A stretch of 64,000 bases of DNA from a bacterium HR15 (GCA_002898555.1 BEHR01000006.1:1-64000); one strand, 5' to 3'. Positions 48,954 through 58,066 are shown, counted from the first letter of the stretch. Numbers and translations are program-made. Notes: generated from the letters alone by a model not told the origin.

Positions 48954-48966
48954 TAGAAGATACCTC

Positions 48967-50346
48967 CTATCGATTGTCTCGTAAGGATTGCCCGTGCTCT
49001 ATCTGTTGCCAGTAGGTCGGGAAATCGAAGTTAGGGCTGTGGGCAGGCACATGGCATTGCATGCAGGAAGCTTCCCCCGCCTTGCCCAGTTTGTGATTGA
49101 GCGGATCCTGAACATGCTTGCGAGCGGGTCCGTGGCAGCTCTCGCAGCCGACATCTTTAAGTTGAGGGGTCTTATCCATGCTGACGAAGCCACCTTCGTA
49201 CTCCAGCCCGACCACATGGCAGATAACACATTCGGGGTCCTTGTCGTGCTTCTCGTCGATAAGGGTCTGCATCGCTTTGGCATGCTTGCTGCGTTCCCAG
49301 ATGCGGTAATCCTCGGCGTGGCAGGGTCGGCAAGCACGGCTGCCCGCGAAGGTATCGCCATTCAGCGTGGGGCGGCGCGCCACCTGGAGCAATAGCCCTT
49401 CCGCATCCACGCGCGCCAGATAACCCAGTTTAATCTGCAGGGCGTCAGGATCGTCTTTGTAATCCTCGGTCAGGCGGATATGATCGATTCGCGCGAGGGT
49501 AAGCGCAGGGTTGGTCTCGTGCTCCAGATAGGCAAGCCCGACAAATTTGGCATCCGTGCCACTGAATACAAGGCGCGTTTTGCCCACCTGCTTTGGTGGG
49601 AGCGGTCCATCACCCGCGTGCGCATAGACAATCAGATCAAAATAGGGGTGCTGCTTGGCAATCTGCTCCGCCTCCTGCTGGCTGCCGTGCCAGAGCAGGA
49701 TACGCAACTCGCCCGCTGTGCTGAGCTGCTCACGCAGCTCGTCGAGCCGCTGGAGAGCAGGCAGCACCTGAAGGTCGGGATTGCGCTGACGAATGGTATC
49801 TGCATACCGCTCCGAGAGGAGCCCCACCACCAGCACCTGCACGGTGCGTCCGTTGTGGCTCGTGTCAAGCAGAGTGAAAGCGTCAAAGAGGGGCTTGCCA
49901 GCGCTATCGACCACATTCCCACAGAGCATTTTGCCCTGAAACCGTTGCTGCAACGCCTGCAGGTACGCTAATCCCAGCTTGAAGTCGTACTCGCCCAGAT
50001 TGAGCGCATCATAGCCCATTAGATTGAGCATCTCGATAAGTGTTTCGGCTTTCAGTTCATCTTGTCGCCCGCTCGCTTTGGTCAGGTCGCCGTTTTCGAG
50101 TTTGAGCAGGCGATAGCTCTTAGCAAGCTGTTTGAGCAGGGTCGCACGGCGAGGAATGCCGCCGACCATCGGCTTACTGCAACCACAGGGAGTCAGATAA
50201 CCATTGATTTCGGAGCCGAAGACGATCAGCAAGGGCTGCCCCTCACCTGAGCTACCCACACCTCTATAGGGCGTGCGGTCCCAGCCAAGCAGGAGCAGCC
50301 CCAACAACCCAAAGCCCGGCAGAAGCCAGAGCATCAGACGACGCAT
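48967..50346 (-). CDS. Multihaem c-type cytochrome with phosphoesterase-like N-terminal region
   Basis: 459 residues. N-terminal membrane segment (LMLWLLPGFGLLGLLLLGWD, about 3-23) anchors it outside. Residues 40-310 resemble 5'-nucleotidase/metallophosphoesterase-type proteins found in such fusions: IVFGSEINGYLTPCGCSKPMVGG, LENGDLTKASG, YDALNLGEYDFKLG and LWHGSQQEAEQIAKQH. Four c-type haem sites follow at about residues 340-445: CRPCH, CVICH, CESCH, CMQCH (a cytochrome c554-like or octahaem-type tail). Likely a periplasmic electron carrier. The stop is shared with the start of the DUF1573 gene upstream (1 base overlap). Confidence 0.85.
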   Translation of the reverse strand: MRRLMLWLLPGFGLLGLLLLGWDRTPYRGVGSSGEGQPLLIVFGSEINGYLTPCGCSKPMVGGIPRRATLLKQLAKSYRLLKLENGDLTKASGRQDELKAETLIEMLNLMGYDALNLGEYDFKLGLAYLQALQQRFQGKMLCGNVVDSAGKPLFDAFTLLDTSHNGRTVQVLVVGLLSERYADTIRQRNPDLQVLPALQRLDELREQLSTAGELRILLWHGSQQEAEQIAKQHPYFDLIVYAHAGDGPLPPKQVGKTRLVFSGTDAKFVGLAYLEHETNPALTLARIDHIRLTEDYKDDPDALQIKLGYLARVDAEGLLLQVARRPTLNGDTFAGSRACRPCHAEDYRIWERSKHAKAMQTLIDEKHDKDPECVICHVVGLEYEGGFVSMDKTPQLKDVGCESCHGPARKHVQDPLNHKLGKAGEASCMQCHVPAHSPNFDFPTYWQQIEHGQSLRDNR

Positions 50347-51989
50347 CAGGAACCTCCTGCTGCTTGCACCACATTCGCTGTCAGCGTGACCTGAATGGTG
50401 GACTGCTTCGGATCGTCGGTCTCGATAGTGAGCTTGTGTTGTACAACACCTGCCGGCCAGCCACCCTTATAGCGAATGATGAGCCGATGCTGTTTCCCGT
50501 CGTCCATCGTCTCATGCTTTACTTCGATGGCGGGATCGTCGGCGTCGATCTTGCGGATCTGGAAGCCCTTATCACGACGCGCCAGCGTCACGATGCGCTC
50601 CACCGGCAGCTGAGTCTGAGGGGTAATCACACCGAAGAACACATTGGTTGGTGTGACGATGATACCCTTCTCTGCCATGACGGTGATGTTCACCTGAGGT
50701 GTGCGCTGCGAGTTGGTACGCGCCACCACCACAAAGTTGTTTCGCCCAGGGGGAGCATCAGGATTGATAGTGATTATCACTTTCTGACGCTTGTCGTCGA
50801 TGCGCTGCGCTTCCGCTTTCACGAAGGGGGCGCTGGTAGTCAATTGCTGAATCTCCAGCGGTTCATCGGTGTTGGAAACAATCTCCACTTCCTGGACGGT
50901 GGGCTCATCCTCCTTGAGGGCGACGGTCAGTGTCTCGCTGGGTCGCACCTCGAAGGCGGTCTTGATGTTGGCGGTTAGGCGAAGCGTTAGATTGGGTTGA
51001 TCGGGGTCGTTGGTGGTGACCTGAATCGTTTTAATCTGACTACCGCGGAAGCCTGCGGTGCGCAGCTCCGCCTCCAGCACGCCCTCCTGCTTCGGTTGGA
51101 TGACCCGATCATAGTGGGGTGTCACGCAGCCACAGCTTGGGCGGGCAGTAATCTCCAACGGGGCATCACCCTCGTTGCGCACTTTGAAGGTGAACTTCAC
51201 ATTATCGCCCTGCGCAATATCCCCGAAGTCGTGTTCCATTGGCTCGATCACGATTTTCGGCTTGGGAATGTAGACCGCCATGCGCTGAGTAGCATAGTTA
51301 ATCAGTTCGCGCCGAATCTGCATCAAGTTGCGGGCACGCTCCACTTCCTCAGCCGTTGGCGCAGTGGGCAGTTCCTCACTGTTCCACACGGGTCCCATAA
51401 TCTCGGTATCTTTTTGCGATTCGGCAAGCCCCAGATAGGTTCCAATCGCTTGCCCTACCAAGTGGGCGACCGCTTTCGCGCTTTGAGGCATCTCGGTATA
51501 GGGGATGTAGGTCGCGATGCGTGCCCGCACACGGCGCTTCTCCCCCTTCTGGGGAGGCAACATCAGCCGCGCTTTGCCATGCATCAGACGAAACTGCCCC
51601 GCCGTAATCTCGGCGACATCCTCCTCGAACACGATTTGCACATCCGCGCTCGCCTCATCCTCGGTCCACTCCAGCTTGGGGTTGCCGTTCAGCGCACGGT
51701 TCCAGCTATTGACAGCGTCGATCGACGCTTGCCGAAACGATTCGCGCAGCTCGGCAGGGATAGTCGCCCAGCTGGCATAGACGCGAATAGTTGCGGGCAC
51801 ATCGATACCCTTGAGCAGGTTCATCGCGCTGTCAAAGTCGGATTTCGAAAGCAGGTTCGCTGCCTGATAGAGCTGATCATACTCTATTTTGGCGGTGTAA
51901 TCTGGGGGCAGGGGCGCGCGAGGCGCGTTCTGGCTCCAGCCCGCAACCAGCACAAAAACTACTCCCAGCCAAGGTAAGGCTCTTTTCAT
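50346..51989 (-). CDS. Exported DUF1573 protein with degenerate metzincin-like domain
   Basis: 547 residues. Signal peptide ([20 protein letters not shown]), residues about 60-215 resemble an M10-type matrixin with the zinc site changed: [18 protein letters not shown] where HExxHxxGxxH would be, so it cannot bind zinc normally. From about residue 240 comes a DUF1573 domain ([39 protein letters not shown], a Cys pair) and further immunoglobulin-like repeats. Co-transcribed with the cytochrome (1 base overlap); probably a periplasmic scaffold or assembly factor for it. GAAGAGAACG upstream. Confidence 0.72.
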   Translation of the reverse strand: MKRALPWLGVVFVLVAGWSQNAPRAPLPPDYTAKIEYDQLYQAANLLSKSDFDSAMNLLKGIDVPATIRVYASWATIPAELRESFRQASIDAVNSWNRALNGNPKLEWTEDEASADVQIVFEEDVAEITAGQFRLMHGKARLMLPPQKGEKRRVRARIATYIPYTEMPQSAKAVAHLVGQAIGTYLGLAESQKDTEIMGPVWNSEELPTAPTAEEVERARNLMQIRRELINYATQRMAVYIPKPKIVIEPMEHDFGDIAQGDNVKFTFKVRNEGDAPLEITARPSCGCVTPHYDRVIQPKQEGVLEAELRTAGFRGSQIKTIQVTTNDPDQPNLTLRLTANIKTAFEVRPSETLTVALKEDEPTVQEVEIVSNTDEPLEIQQLTTSAPFVKAEAQRIDDKRQKVIITINPDAPPGRNNFVVVARTNSQRTPQVNITVMAEKGIIVTPTNVFFGVITPQTQLPVERIVTLARRDKGFQIRKIDADDPAIEVKHETMDDGKQHRLIIRYKGGWPAGVVQHKLTIETDDPKQSTIQVTLTANVVQAAGGS

Positions 51990-52185
51990 CGTTCTCTTCC
52001 CTCCTATTCAAGATGCGTATAGGCATGATACCCCAACCGCCACCCATATCGTGCCTGCCCAGCGTGTGTACAAAGCCATCCGCCGGCGCAGAGGGCTGGG
52101 CATTCCAATACAGCGTCCCATGCGTTGCGCTCGCCTGGTTATTTTTTCGGACACCCTCTGTGGAGGGAACTGTAGAAGCCTGCGG

Positions 52186-52191
52186 TATAAT
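52186..52191 (+). promoter_or_regulatory. -10 box of the second prepilin module
   Basis: GCGGTATAAT 18 bases before ATG 52210, followed by GGACGGAGG. Divergent from the DUF1573 gene. Confidence 0.5.
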
Positions 52192-52209
52192 GTGGACGGA
52201 GGTCCAGCT

Positions 52210-53184
52210 ATGAAGAGTCGACGGCATGGTTTCACGCTTATAGAGTTGCTGGTCGTAATCGCGATCATCGCCATTTTGGCGGCGATCTTGTTCCCCGTGT
52301 TCGCGCAAGCGCGTGAAATGGCGCGTCAGATCACCTGTGGCTCCCGTTTTTATCAAGCTGGGCGTGCGGTTGTGATGTACTCAGGTGATTATGAGACGAT
52401 GCAGCCACTCACACAATGGTTTGCCTCCTTCGCTGGTGACCCAGAAGAAGCGGAGTGCCAGGATCGGATTCTGGCGCAGCTGATACAGCCTTATGTGAAG
52501 AACTGGGAGGTGTTTCGCTGCCCTTCTGACCCGATGGCGACCGATGCGATTCTGGACGCCTGTCCCTACGATGGTGAGCAGCCCCCGACGCGCCAGTGCG
52601 CCCGCGAGTATCGCTGGGCGTTGAAGACCGATCTGGGCTACAACTATGTGTACCTCTCACCTATCATGACGGGGAACTATCCGGGGCGCAATGGCTGGGC
52701 AAATGTCCCCGCCTCCGATGCGCGTATCAAGAACCCATCCTCCACGGTAATGTTTGTGGACAGCCTGTGGTGGCGCGATCCCCAAACACGCCAGCCCCAA
52801 TGCGGTGGCAACTGGATCGTGATGCCACCCTGCCGCTGGTGGTACGATTCTGCAGGCAACCGCATCGATACCTTCACCATCATCCGGGAGGAGTGCAGCA
52901 GCGGGCGTGCCTGGGGCTGGTACAGCTATCGCGGACAAAGCTGCAATAACCCGCTGCCTGCCTGCTGGATGCTGGAAAACGCCCGCGGTTGGTACACCTG
53001 GATGGAGTTCGGCGGCACTTGGCCATGGCACCGCAACGAGCGGATGATGGTGGTGTTTGCGGATACCCATGCAAAGCCCTACACGCCGCGTCAGCTGGCA
53101 CAGGGTTGCGAACTGCAGTCGATGTGCCGAGGGCGCATTACCGACCCAAAAGCCTATCTCTGGGACCTGGATGACTATTATTGA
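52210..53184 (+). CDS. Prepilin-like secreted protein (Hx9DG variant)
   Basis: 324 residues from ATG 52210 (GGAGG 7 bases upstream). Leader [39 protein letters not shown], and a body unusually rich in Trp and Cys ([27 protein letters not shown]). Near the end [16 protein letters not shown] is in the place of H-x9-D-G, with one extra residue and Thr for Gly, so the motif is diverged. Likely processed by prepilin peptidase. Followed by a small membrane protein gene (53197), as for the 26048 gene. Confidence 0.83.
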   Translation: MKSRRHGFTLIELLVVIAIIAILAAILFPVFAQAREMARQITCGSRFYQAGRAVVMYSGDYETMQPLTQWFASFAGDPEEAECQDRILAQLIQPYVKNWEVFRCPSDPMATDAILDACPYDGEQPPTRQCAREYRWALKTDLGYNYVYLSPIMTGNYPGRNGWANVPASDARIKNPSSTVMFVDSLWWRDPQTRQPQCGGNWIVMPPCRWWYDSAGNRIDTFTIIREECSSGRAWGWYSYRGQSCNNPLPACWMLENARGWYTWMEFGGTWPWHRNERMMVVFADTHAKPYTPRQLAQGCELQSMCRGRITDPKAYLWDLDDYY

Positions 53185-53196
53185 TGAGGTTTGCCG

Positions 53197-53418
53197 ATGG
53201 AGATTCCCAAACCGATTGGTATAGCGATTGTGGCGGTTGTCGCCATTCTGGCGCTGGCGTTGGTGTGGTACTTCAGTGGCGGCGCGGGCGTGCGATCGGG
53301 CGAGGTGAAGCCGAGCGCCTATCCCGAATATAAGCGCAACGCGCCTCTGCCTGATAGCGAGCTGCGCGGACCTGAGGTACCACCGCCTATTGCAGGCGCA
53401 CGCGGCGGTAGACGCTGA
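53197..53418 (+). CDS. Small membrane protein, partner of prepilin
   Basis: 73 residues from ATG 53197 (GATGAGG upstream), 12 bases after the prepilin stop. One membrane helix (IGIAIVAVVAILALALVWYF) after MEIPKP, and a short outside tail (GGAGVRSGEVKPSAYPEYKR...PPPIAGARGGRR). The EIP(K/M)P start and helix match the small protein at 26878. Function unknown; linked to the prepilin by repeated pairing. Confidence 0.6.
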   Translation: MEIPKPIGIAIVAVVAILALALVWYFSGGAGVRSGEVKPSAYPEYKRNAPLPDSELRGPEVPPPIAGARGGRR

Positions 53419-53432
53419 AGGGGCCTGTTTTT

Positions 53433-53469
53433 CCTGCCGAGCCTCCGAGGGGTATAATCCCTCGGCAGG
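53433..53469 (+). promoter_or_regulatory. Promoter with nested inverted repeats for the aminotransferase
   Basis: TATAAT (53453-53458) lies between CCGAGGG (53445-53451) and CCCTCGG (53459-53465), and between the wider arms CCTGCCGAG (53433-53441) and CTCGGCAGG (53461-53469). The right arms lead into the GGAGG ribosome site. Either a repressor operator over the -10 region or a 5' mRNA hairpin. Confidence 0.55.
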
Positions 53470-53478
53470 AGGCAGGAA

Positions 53479-54756
53479 ATGGGTTTCCAATTGCCTGAGC
53501 AGCCCGAGGCGTTCACCGACGAGATTGCTGCGCTGACCGAGCGACATCTGAATCCCGGTCTGGCGAAGGTGCTGCGCTTCGCGGGGCTGGGCGTGGAATG
53601 GTACGCAGAAGGGTGCTACATCTGGGATGCGCAGGGGCGTAAATTTCTCGATTGCCTCGGTGGCTATGGCATGTTCGCACTGGGACATCGCCACCCGAAA
53701 GTACTGGAGGCGGTCAAACGCCAGCTCGACCTGATGCCGATGCCCAGCAAGATTATGTTTAATGCGCCTCAAGCACGGCTGGCAGCCCGCCTTGCTGAAA
53801 AATTGCCCGGCGACCTGCAATATACTTTTTTCTGCAATTCGGGCGCGGAGGCGGTGGAGGGCGCGCTCAAACTGGCTCGCAAAGGCACCGGGCGCGTGAA
53901 GTTCATTACCACCCGCGGCAGCTATCACGGCAAAACGCTGGGCAGCCTGAGCGCAAGCGGACGCGAAGTCTATCGCCAGCCGTTTGAGCCGCTGGTGCCC
54001 GGCTTTGTGCATGTGCCTTTCGGTGATGCGGACGCAGTGGCTGCGCATATTGATAACGAGACGGCTGCCGTGATTGTGGAGCCAATTCAAGGCGAGGGTG
54101 GTATCCGAACCCCCCCTGACGACTACCTGCCGCGCCTGCGCGAACTGTGCGATCGCTATAGCGCGTTGCTGATTGCCGACGAGGTGCAAACTGGGCTGGG
54201 ACGCACGGGCAGATGGTGGGGAGTGGACCACTCCGGCGTGCAACCCGACATCGTCACGCTGGCGAAATCGCTGGGAGGAGGTATCCTGCCCATTGGCTCC
54301 TTCTCGGCAAACGAGACACTTTGGCACGCTATGTTCGGAGAGAACCCCTTACTGCATACCAGCACCTTCGGCGGCAACGAGCTTGCCTGCGCGGCAGGGC
54401 TGGCAACACTGCAGGTGATTGAAGAGGAAGGGCTGGTGGAAAACGCCCGCGAGATAGGCAATTACCTGCTCAAAGGCTTGCAGCAGGTGCAAGCGGAGTA
54501 TCCCGATTTCATTCAGGAGGTGCGCGGGCGGGGGCTGATGATTGGCATCGAGTTCCACGAGGCAGATTACGGCGAGTTGACCATCACCAACATGATCCAG
54601 CGCGGTGTCATCGCGGCGTACACGCTGAACAACCCAAAAGTGATTCGCATGGAGCCGCCGCTCATTCTGACGCGCGCGCAGGCGGAGTTTGCCCTGCAAG
54701 TGTTTGCGGAGTCGGTGTCCGCCGCGCGGGAGTTAGTGCATGCAGTGAATGCGTAG
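53479..54756 (+). CDS. Class III pyridoxal-phosphate aminotransferase
   Basis: 425 residues. Family blocks: ILDAxG-like IWDAQGRKFLDCLGGYGMFALGHRHP, CNSGAEAVEGALKLARKGTGR (about 110), GSYHGKTLGSLSASG, EPIQGEGGIRTPP, LLIADEVQTGLGRTG, TLAKSLGGG with the pyridoxal Lys (about 260) and STFGGNELACAAGLATL. Closest in layout to putrescine, acetylornithine or beta-alanine-type ornithine/omega aminotransferases; substrate not decided. Start at 53479 after GGCAGGAGGCAGG. Single gene with its own operator-like promoter. Confidence 0.92.
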   Translation: MGFQLPEQPEAFTDEIAALTERHLNPGLAKVLRFAGLGVEWYAEGCYIWDAQGRKFLDCLGGYGMFALGHRHPKVLEAVKRQLDLMPMPSKIMFNAPQARLAARLAEKLPGDLQYTFFCNSGAEAVEGALKLARKGTGRVKFITTRGSYHGKTLGSLSASGREVYRQPFEPLVPGFVHVPFGDADAVAAHIDNETAAVIVEPIQGEGGIRTPPDDYLPRLRELCDRYSALLIADEVQTGLGRTGRWWGVDHSGVQPDIVTLAKSLGGGILPIGSFSANETLWHAMFGENPLLHTSTFGGNELACAAGLATLQVIEEEGLVENAREIGNYLLKGLQQVQAEYPDFIQEVRGRGLMIGIEFHEADYGELTITNMIQRGVIAAYTLNNPKVIRMEPPLILTRAQAEFALQVFAESVSAARELVHAVNA

Positions 54757-54777
54757 GGGCGAACTCGCGAGAGGGTC

Positions 54778-55539
54778 CTAACCACCCTGCACGGGCATCG
54801 CTTCAGGAGCGGGCGATTCGGCTTCTTCGGTGAGGCGTAGGAACACCTCCTCCAAGGTGCTGCCCTCCATCTGGGCGCGTGCCTGCAACTCGCTCAGCGT
54901 GCCCTCCGCCAGAATATGCCCCTTATGCATGATAATCACGCGGTCGCACAGTCGTTCGGCGGTGTCCAGCTGGTGCGTGCTGACCAGAATCGCGCAGCCC
55001 TCGTCGCGCAGACGCTGCAGCTCCGCTTTCAAGGTGTATTGTCCGCGCGGGTCGATGCCCATCAACGGCTCATCGCACAGGAACACTTTGGCATCATGCA
55101 CCAGCGCACACACGGCTGCCAGCTTCTGCTTCATCCCTTTGGAGAGTGTGCCCGCCAGCGCGTTCGCCTTGTCCAACAGCTCGTAGCGGGCAAGCAGCTC
55201 GTCCGCACGCTGTTCGTAGAGGGGAAGCGTGTCGTAGCACATGGCGATGAGCTTCAAATGCTCGCGCACGGTAAGCAGTTCATAGGGGTTGGGCGTTTCG
55301 GGGATGAAAGCGAGCAGGCGTTTCGCCTCGCGCTCATGTTGGGCAAGGTCATAGCCACCAATAACGATGCGCCCTGCATCGGGTTTGAGAATACCGCAGA
55401 TGCAGCGCAGCGTGGTGGTCTTACCTGCCCCGTTGGGTCCCAAAAGCCCCACAATCTCGCCTGCTTCCACGCGGAAAGTGATGCCATCCACCGCGCGGAA
55501 TCCCTTGAACGATTTGACCAGCCCCTCAACCTCTAACAT
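54778..55539 (-). CDS. ABC transporter ATP-binding protein
   Basis: 253 residues from ATG 55539 (GAGG upstream). Walker A GLLGPNGAGKTTTLR (about 35), Q-loop FIPETPNPYELLTVREHL, signature TLSKGMKQKLAAVCALVHDAK (LSxGxxQ with Lys-Gly-Met), Walker B VFLCDEPLMGIDP and a His switch in ILVSTHQLD. Type ABC-2 exporters of drugs, polysaccharide or lipids use such ATPases. It follows the LolA-like gene, with a 12-base gap. No permease adjacent. Confidence 0.9.
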   Translation of the reverse strand: MLEVEGLVKSFKGFRAVDGITFRVEAGEIVGLLGPNGAGKTTTLRCICGILKPDAGRIVIGGYDLAQHEREAKRLLAFIPETPNPYELLTVREHLKLIAMCYDTLPLYEQRADELLARYELLDKANALAGTLSKGMKQKLAAVCALVHDAKVFLCDEPLMGIDPRGQYTLKAELQRLRDEGCAILVSTHQLDTAERLCDRVIIMHKGHILAEGTLSELQARAQMEGSTLEEVFLRLTEEAESPAPEAMPVQGG

Positions 55540-55550
55540 AAGACAAGACC

Positions 55551-56291
55551 TCACTCTTTCGGCATCTGGAACAGGGTATCCCTTAGCAGCACATTATGAC
55601 GCACCTGCTGCACCGTGACGAGGGTTTCCACCCCTGCTGCCTGCTGACGAGTGCGGAAAGGATAATAAACGCCGTCTACCTTGCGATAATCCTCGAAAAG
55701 CTGGACCGTAGGCAGCTTGCCACCCTGCATCACGACCTCCATATCAACCCGACGAGTCAGGAACTGTTTCGTGTCGATGTAGAAGGTGATGGTCGTGCCA
55801 TAGGTGGTCGTTGCGCGGATGACATAGGTCTGGAAGCTGCCCACTTTTTGCATGCCCTGCAGTTTCGGTGAGCGGACGAACTGTCGCCAACGGGCGGTAG
55901 CGGTATTGTCGGAGGTGTATTTCAGTTGCTCCAGCTCTGCGCCCTGCAGGCGACGCAGCCCCGTCAGCGGGCTTTTCTCCCAACCGCTTTTGCCATCGAA
56001 CCCTTGACGAACTTCACCCACGCCCTGAATTGCCTGCACCACGAGCAACCTGTTGGGCGATTTCCAGTAGAGTTCGAAGTCGCCTCGAATCCCTTGCGCC
56101 GGCACGCTGATTTGCCCTTTCAGATGCCTCGTTTTGATGCGGGCGCGGACGGCAGACGGGGCTTCGGTCTGCGATGCACGATCCAAAATCTGCTCAGCGG
56201 TTAACTTCGCGCCGGCACGCTGGCCTAACAACCCCATCGGGGCAATCAGCAACGCAACTGCCAGCCCAGCAATAAAGCCCTGTGTTCTCAT
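55551..56291 (-). CDS. LolA-like outer-membrane lipoprotein-sorting protein
   Basis: 246 residues. Signal peptide (GFIAGLAVALLIAPMGLLGQ), then a beta-rich domain: LTAEQILDRASQTEAP, RTRHLKGQISVPAQGIRGDFELYWKSPNRLL, GFDGKSGWEKSP and QTYVIRATTTYGTTITFYIDTK. It is the convex, half-barrel fold type of LolA/LppX proteins that shuttle lipoprotein or lipid across the periplasm. GAGGAGAAACACGG ribosome site. Co-oriented with the ABC ATPase; together a possible lipid-export pair. Confidence 0.75.
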   Translation of the reverse strand: MRTQGFIAGLAVALLIAPMGLLGQRAGAKLTAEQILDRASQTEAPSAVRARIKTRHLKGQISVPAQGIRGDFELYWKSPNRLLVVQAIQGVGEVRQGFDGKSGWEKSPLTGLRRLQGAELEQLKYTSDNTATARWRQFVRSPKLQGMQKVGSFQTYVIRATTTYGTTITFYIDTKQFLTRRVDMEVVMQGGKLPTVQLFEDYRKVDGVYYPFRTRQQAAGVETLVTVQQVRHNVLLRDTLFQMPKE

Positions 56292-56322
56292 CCGTGTTTC
56301 TCCTCGTCCGTTTTTTGGAGCC

Positions 56323-57222
56323 TTACAATTGTACCTGCTTAAGCATCGCCTCTATAGCCGTCTCCTCCTCGCTCAATTCGCCCACCCGATGCAGCGACCA
56401 CCATTCTGTATGCTCCAGCATGGCGCCGGGCAACAAGCGTGTGAGCGGTGAGAGTGTTTCCAGCTCCAGCATCTCCGCGTTTGTAAATACCTCACAGTTG
56501 CAGCCGAAGTCGGGGTAAGAGGCATGAGGGTGGTGGTCGAACCGCTTCAGGAACAGTTCGCCATGCCGATAATACGCCATCCAGCCCTGTCGGTTCAGCA
56601 CACCACATTTCTGGGGAGCTGTCATCGTAGGCTCCTGACGGAGCTGGATATAGTGATTGCCCCATCGCCAGCGTGGGTCGCTCATGTCGGTGTACGCCCA
56701 CAGCACCAGGGGACGCACAGGCAGCAGGGCTTCAGGATGGGGTTGAAACGGCTCTTGAGGAAGGATTGCCCTACCGCCAGGCGCCATCACACTTAATGCC
56801 CATGCCGCCAGTTCCACGCTCCACAAGTTATGATTAATGAGTCGATGCACGACCTCGACCGCGCCTTTGCCCCAGCGGATTTCAATCTCCTTCTGGATCC
56901 CTGTGCGCGGTTCAGTGGGTTGCCGCAGGAGCAGGCGTTGCCCATCCCAGTCCCATTCGATGGGGTCGTTATCGGGCGCGTAGGTGCGAATGGGGTGTTC
57001 GGGGGCATGCCAGAGGCGGTGCCCACCATAGATGCGCCACTCGCTGCCACCCGTTTTGCCCTGCTGGTCGGGATGTTCCCAGAACAGGTTTTGCCCATTC
57101 ACAAATCCGCACCGAATGATGCGTGGGCCAACCTGTGTTGTGGCGATTAGCTCCCAGTTCCCGTCGCTTACGCGCAGGCACTCTTGCCAGCCATGGTAAG
57201 GCATCACTTCGCAGTGCGGCAT
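56323..57222 (-). CDS. DUF4380-type (mutarotase-fold) protein
   Basis: 299 residues, no signal peptide. Blocks: RIIRCGFVNGQNLFWEHPDQ, GGSEWRIYGGHRLWHAPEHPIRTY, NDPIEWDWDGQRLLLRQP, AWALSVMAPGGRAILPQEPFQPH and YPDFGCNCEVFTNAEMLELETLSPL, which is the aldose-epimerase-like fold seen in DUF4380 proteins. Predicted to bind carbohydrates in the cytoplasm, function unknown. The gene ends 30 bases downstream of the LolA-like gene and is oriented with the polysaccharide block to its right. Confidence 0.7.
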   Translation of the reverse strand: MPHCEVMPYHGWQECLRVSDGNWELIATTQVGPRIIRCGFVNGQNLFWEHPDQQGKTGGSEWRIYGGHRLWHAPEHPIRTYAPDNDPIEWDWDGQRLLLRQPTEPRTGIQKEIEIRWGKGAVEVVHRLINHNLWSVELAAWALSVMAPGGRAILPQEPFQPHPEALLPVRPLVLWAYTDMSDPRWRWGNHYIQLRQEPTMTAPQKCGVLNRQGWMAYYRHGELFLKRFDHHPHASYPDFGCNCEVFTNAEMLELETLSPLTRLLPGAMLEHTEWWSLHRVGELSEEETAIEAMLKQVQL

Positions 57223-57247
57223 GCTTTTCTGATTCGCTGTTTGTCTG

Positions 57248-57278
57248 TTTATTCCCGCTCAAACAGGGCACGGATGGT
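57248..57278. repeat. 31-base direct repeat, left copy
   Basis: Identical to 58067-58097, 819 bases away. The sequence starts TTTATTCCCGCTCAAACAGG. The right copy is the 3' end of the sugar transferase gene (codons for TIRALFERE and stop), so this left copy is the displaced end of that gene. The two copies bracket the MNT-HEPN pair and are the expected footprint of integration at a gene end. Flanks are also partly alike (GTTTG 6-12 bases left of each). Confidence 0.9.
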
Positions 57279-57301
57279 GTCCCTGAATGCCTTTACACCA
57301 C

Positions 57302-57709
57302 CTAATTCGCTGAATTGGTTTCCTGATTTTGTTTCCATTGTTCGAGATACGCTGAGACACTTTGCACGAACGCTTGCGCATCGATTAGAAGTTGCTGTAC
57401 CTCATTCGGGTCAAGCATCAGACCTATTCCATAATCTCCGATGACTCGTTTGTCGTAGGCGTCGTTAAGAAGCCTTCCCATGCTTCTGGGGAAGATGCCA
57501 GCCCTTACAAAATGCTGACTAAACAGCGAGAGAACCCCCTTATGCGATGAGGCTGTTAATCCCTTGGTCAGGAGGGCGGCTTCCGCCATGAAAAACATGG
57601 CGTAATAGCAGCGTGAGGCACAGGAGTCATAATCGCCTATTTCGATGGCTTTTGTAGCAGTTGCTAAGAATCGCTGTGCCTTCTCCGATAAATCATCGAT
57701 AGCTTTCAT
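57302..57709 (-). CDS. HEPN domain protein (toxin-type partner)
   Basis: 135 residues, helical HEPN fold: SCASRCYYAMFFMAEAALLTKGL, SSHKGVLSLFSQHFVRAGIFP, and RLLNDAYDKRVIGDYG. I do not see a clear R-x4-6-H ribonuclease motif, so toxicity through RNA cleavage is uncertain; many HEPN proteins of this subtype are paired with MNT proteins. ATGA overlap with the MNT gene. Inside the segment flanked by 31-base direct repeats. Confidence 0.83.
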   Translation of the reverse strand: MKAIDDLSEKAQRFLATATKAIEIGDYDSCASRCYYAMFFMAEAALLTKGLTASSHKGVLSLFSQHFVRAGIFPRSMGRLLNDAYDKRVIGDYGIGLMLDPNEVQQLLIDAQAFVQSVSAYLEQWKQNQETNSAN

Positions 57710-58044
57710 ATCTTTATCGCTTCCTGACGCAGGTTGCGCAGGAATGCCGATTCGTTTGCTTCATAATACCGCTTTGGCAGGACAATGACCGAGACGAGTT
57801 CCCCCTGCTCTACCAGGATGTCGAAGAGCAGCTCGCTCAGGCTGGCTCGCACCTCGGAAGGGTTGAGGGTGTCATGGATTAGCACCAGCAGGTCGATGTC
57901 CGATTCTGGGCCTGCTTCACCGCGTGCATGAGAGCCATACAGCAGGATCGAATCGACACCCGTCCCGAAACGCTGGAACAGATGTGCCTTGATTCGTTCA
58001 GTGATTTGTCGAATCTCGGTTCTGTTTTTGTTACTCATCGCCAT
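57706..58044 (-). CDS. MNT-type minimal nucleotidyltransferase (antitoxin-type partner)
   Basis: 112 residues from ATG 58044 (ATG 58038 is the alternative). G-S-x10-D-x-D motif in LYGSHARGEAGPESDIDLLVL (about residues 34-54), which in MntA-type proteins AMPylates or otherwise modifies the HEPN partner, with a following helix (RASLSELLFDILVEQ). The third catalytic Asp is not obvious. TATGAT at 58049-58054 lies just upstream, so the transcript is probably leaderless. The gene pair is nested between the 31-base repeats behind the sugar transferase. Confidence 0.83.
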   Translation of the reverse strand: MAMSNKNRTEIRQITERIKAHLFQRFGTGVDSILLYGSHARGEAGPESDIDLLVLIHDTLNPSEVRASLSELLFDILVEQGELVSVIVLPKRYYEANESAFLRNLRQEAIKI

Positions 58045-58048
58045 AGTG

Positions 58049-58054
58049 ATCATA
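58049..58054 (-). promoter_or_regulatory. -10 box of the MNT-HEPN pair
   Basis: Minus-strand CGGGTATGAT 4 bases before ATG 58044 (10 before ATG 58038); no ribosome site. Confidence 0.35.
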
Positions 58055-58066
58055 CCCGTTTGCTGA

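Noticed and set aside
57302-58044. A CRISPR- or phage-defence HEPN nuclease with clear R-x4-6-H motif
   Set aside because: I could not find that motif in the HEPN protein; I only claim an MNT-HEPN pair.
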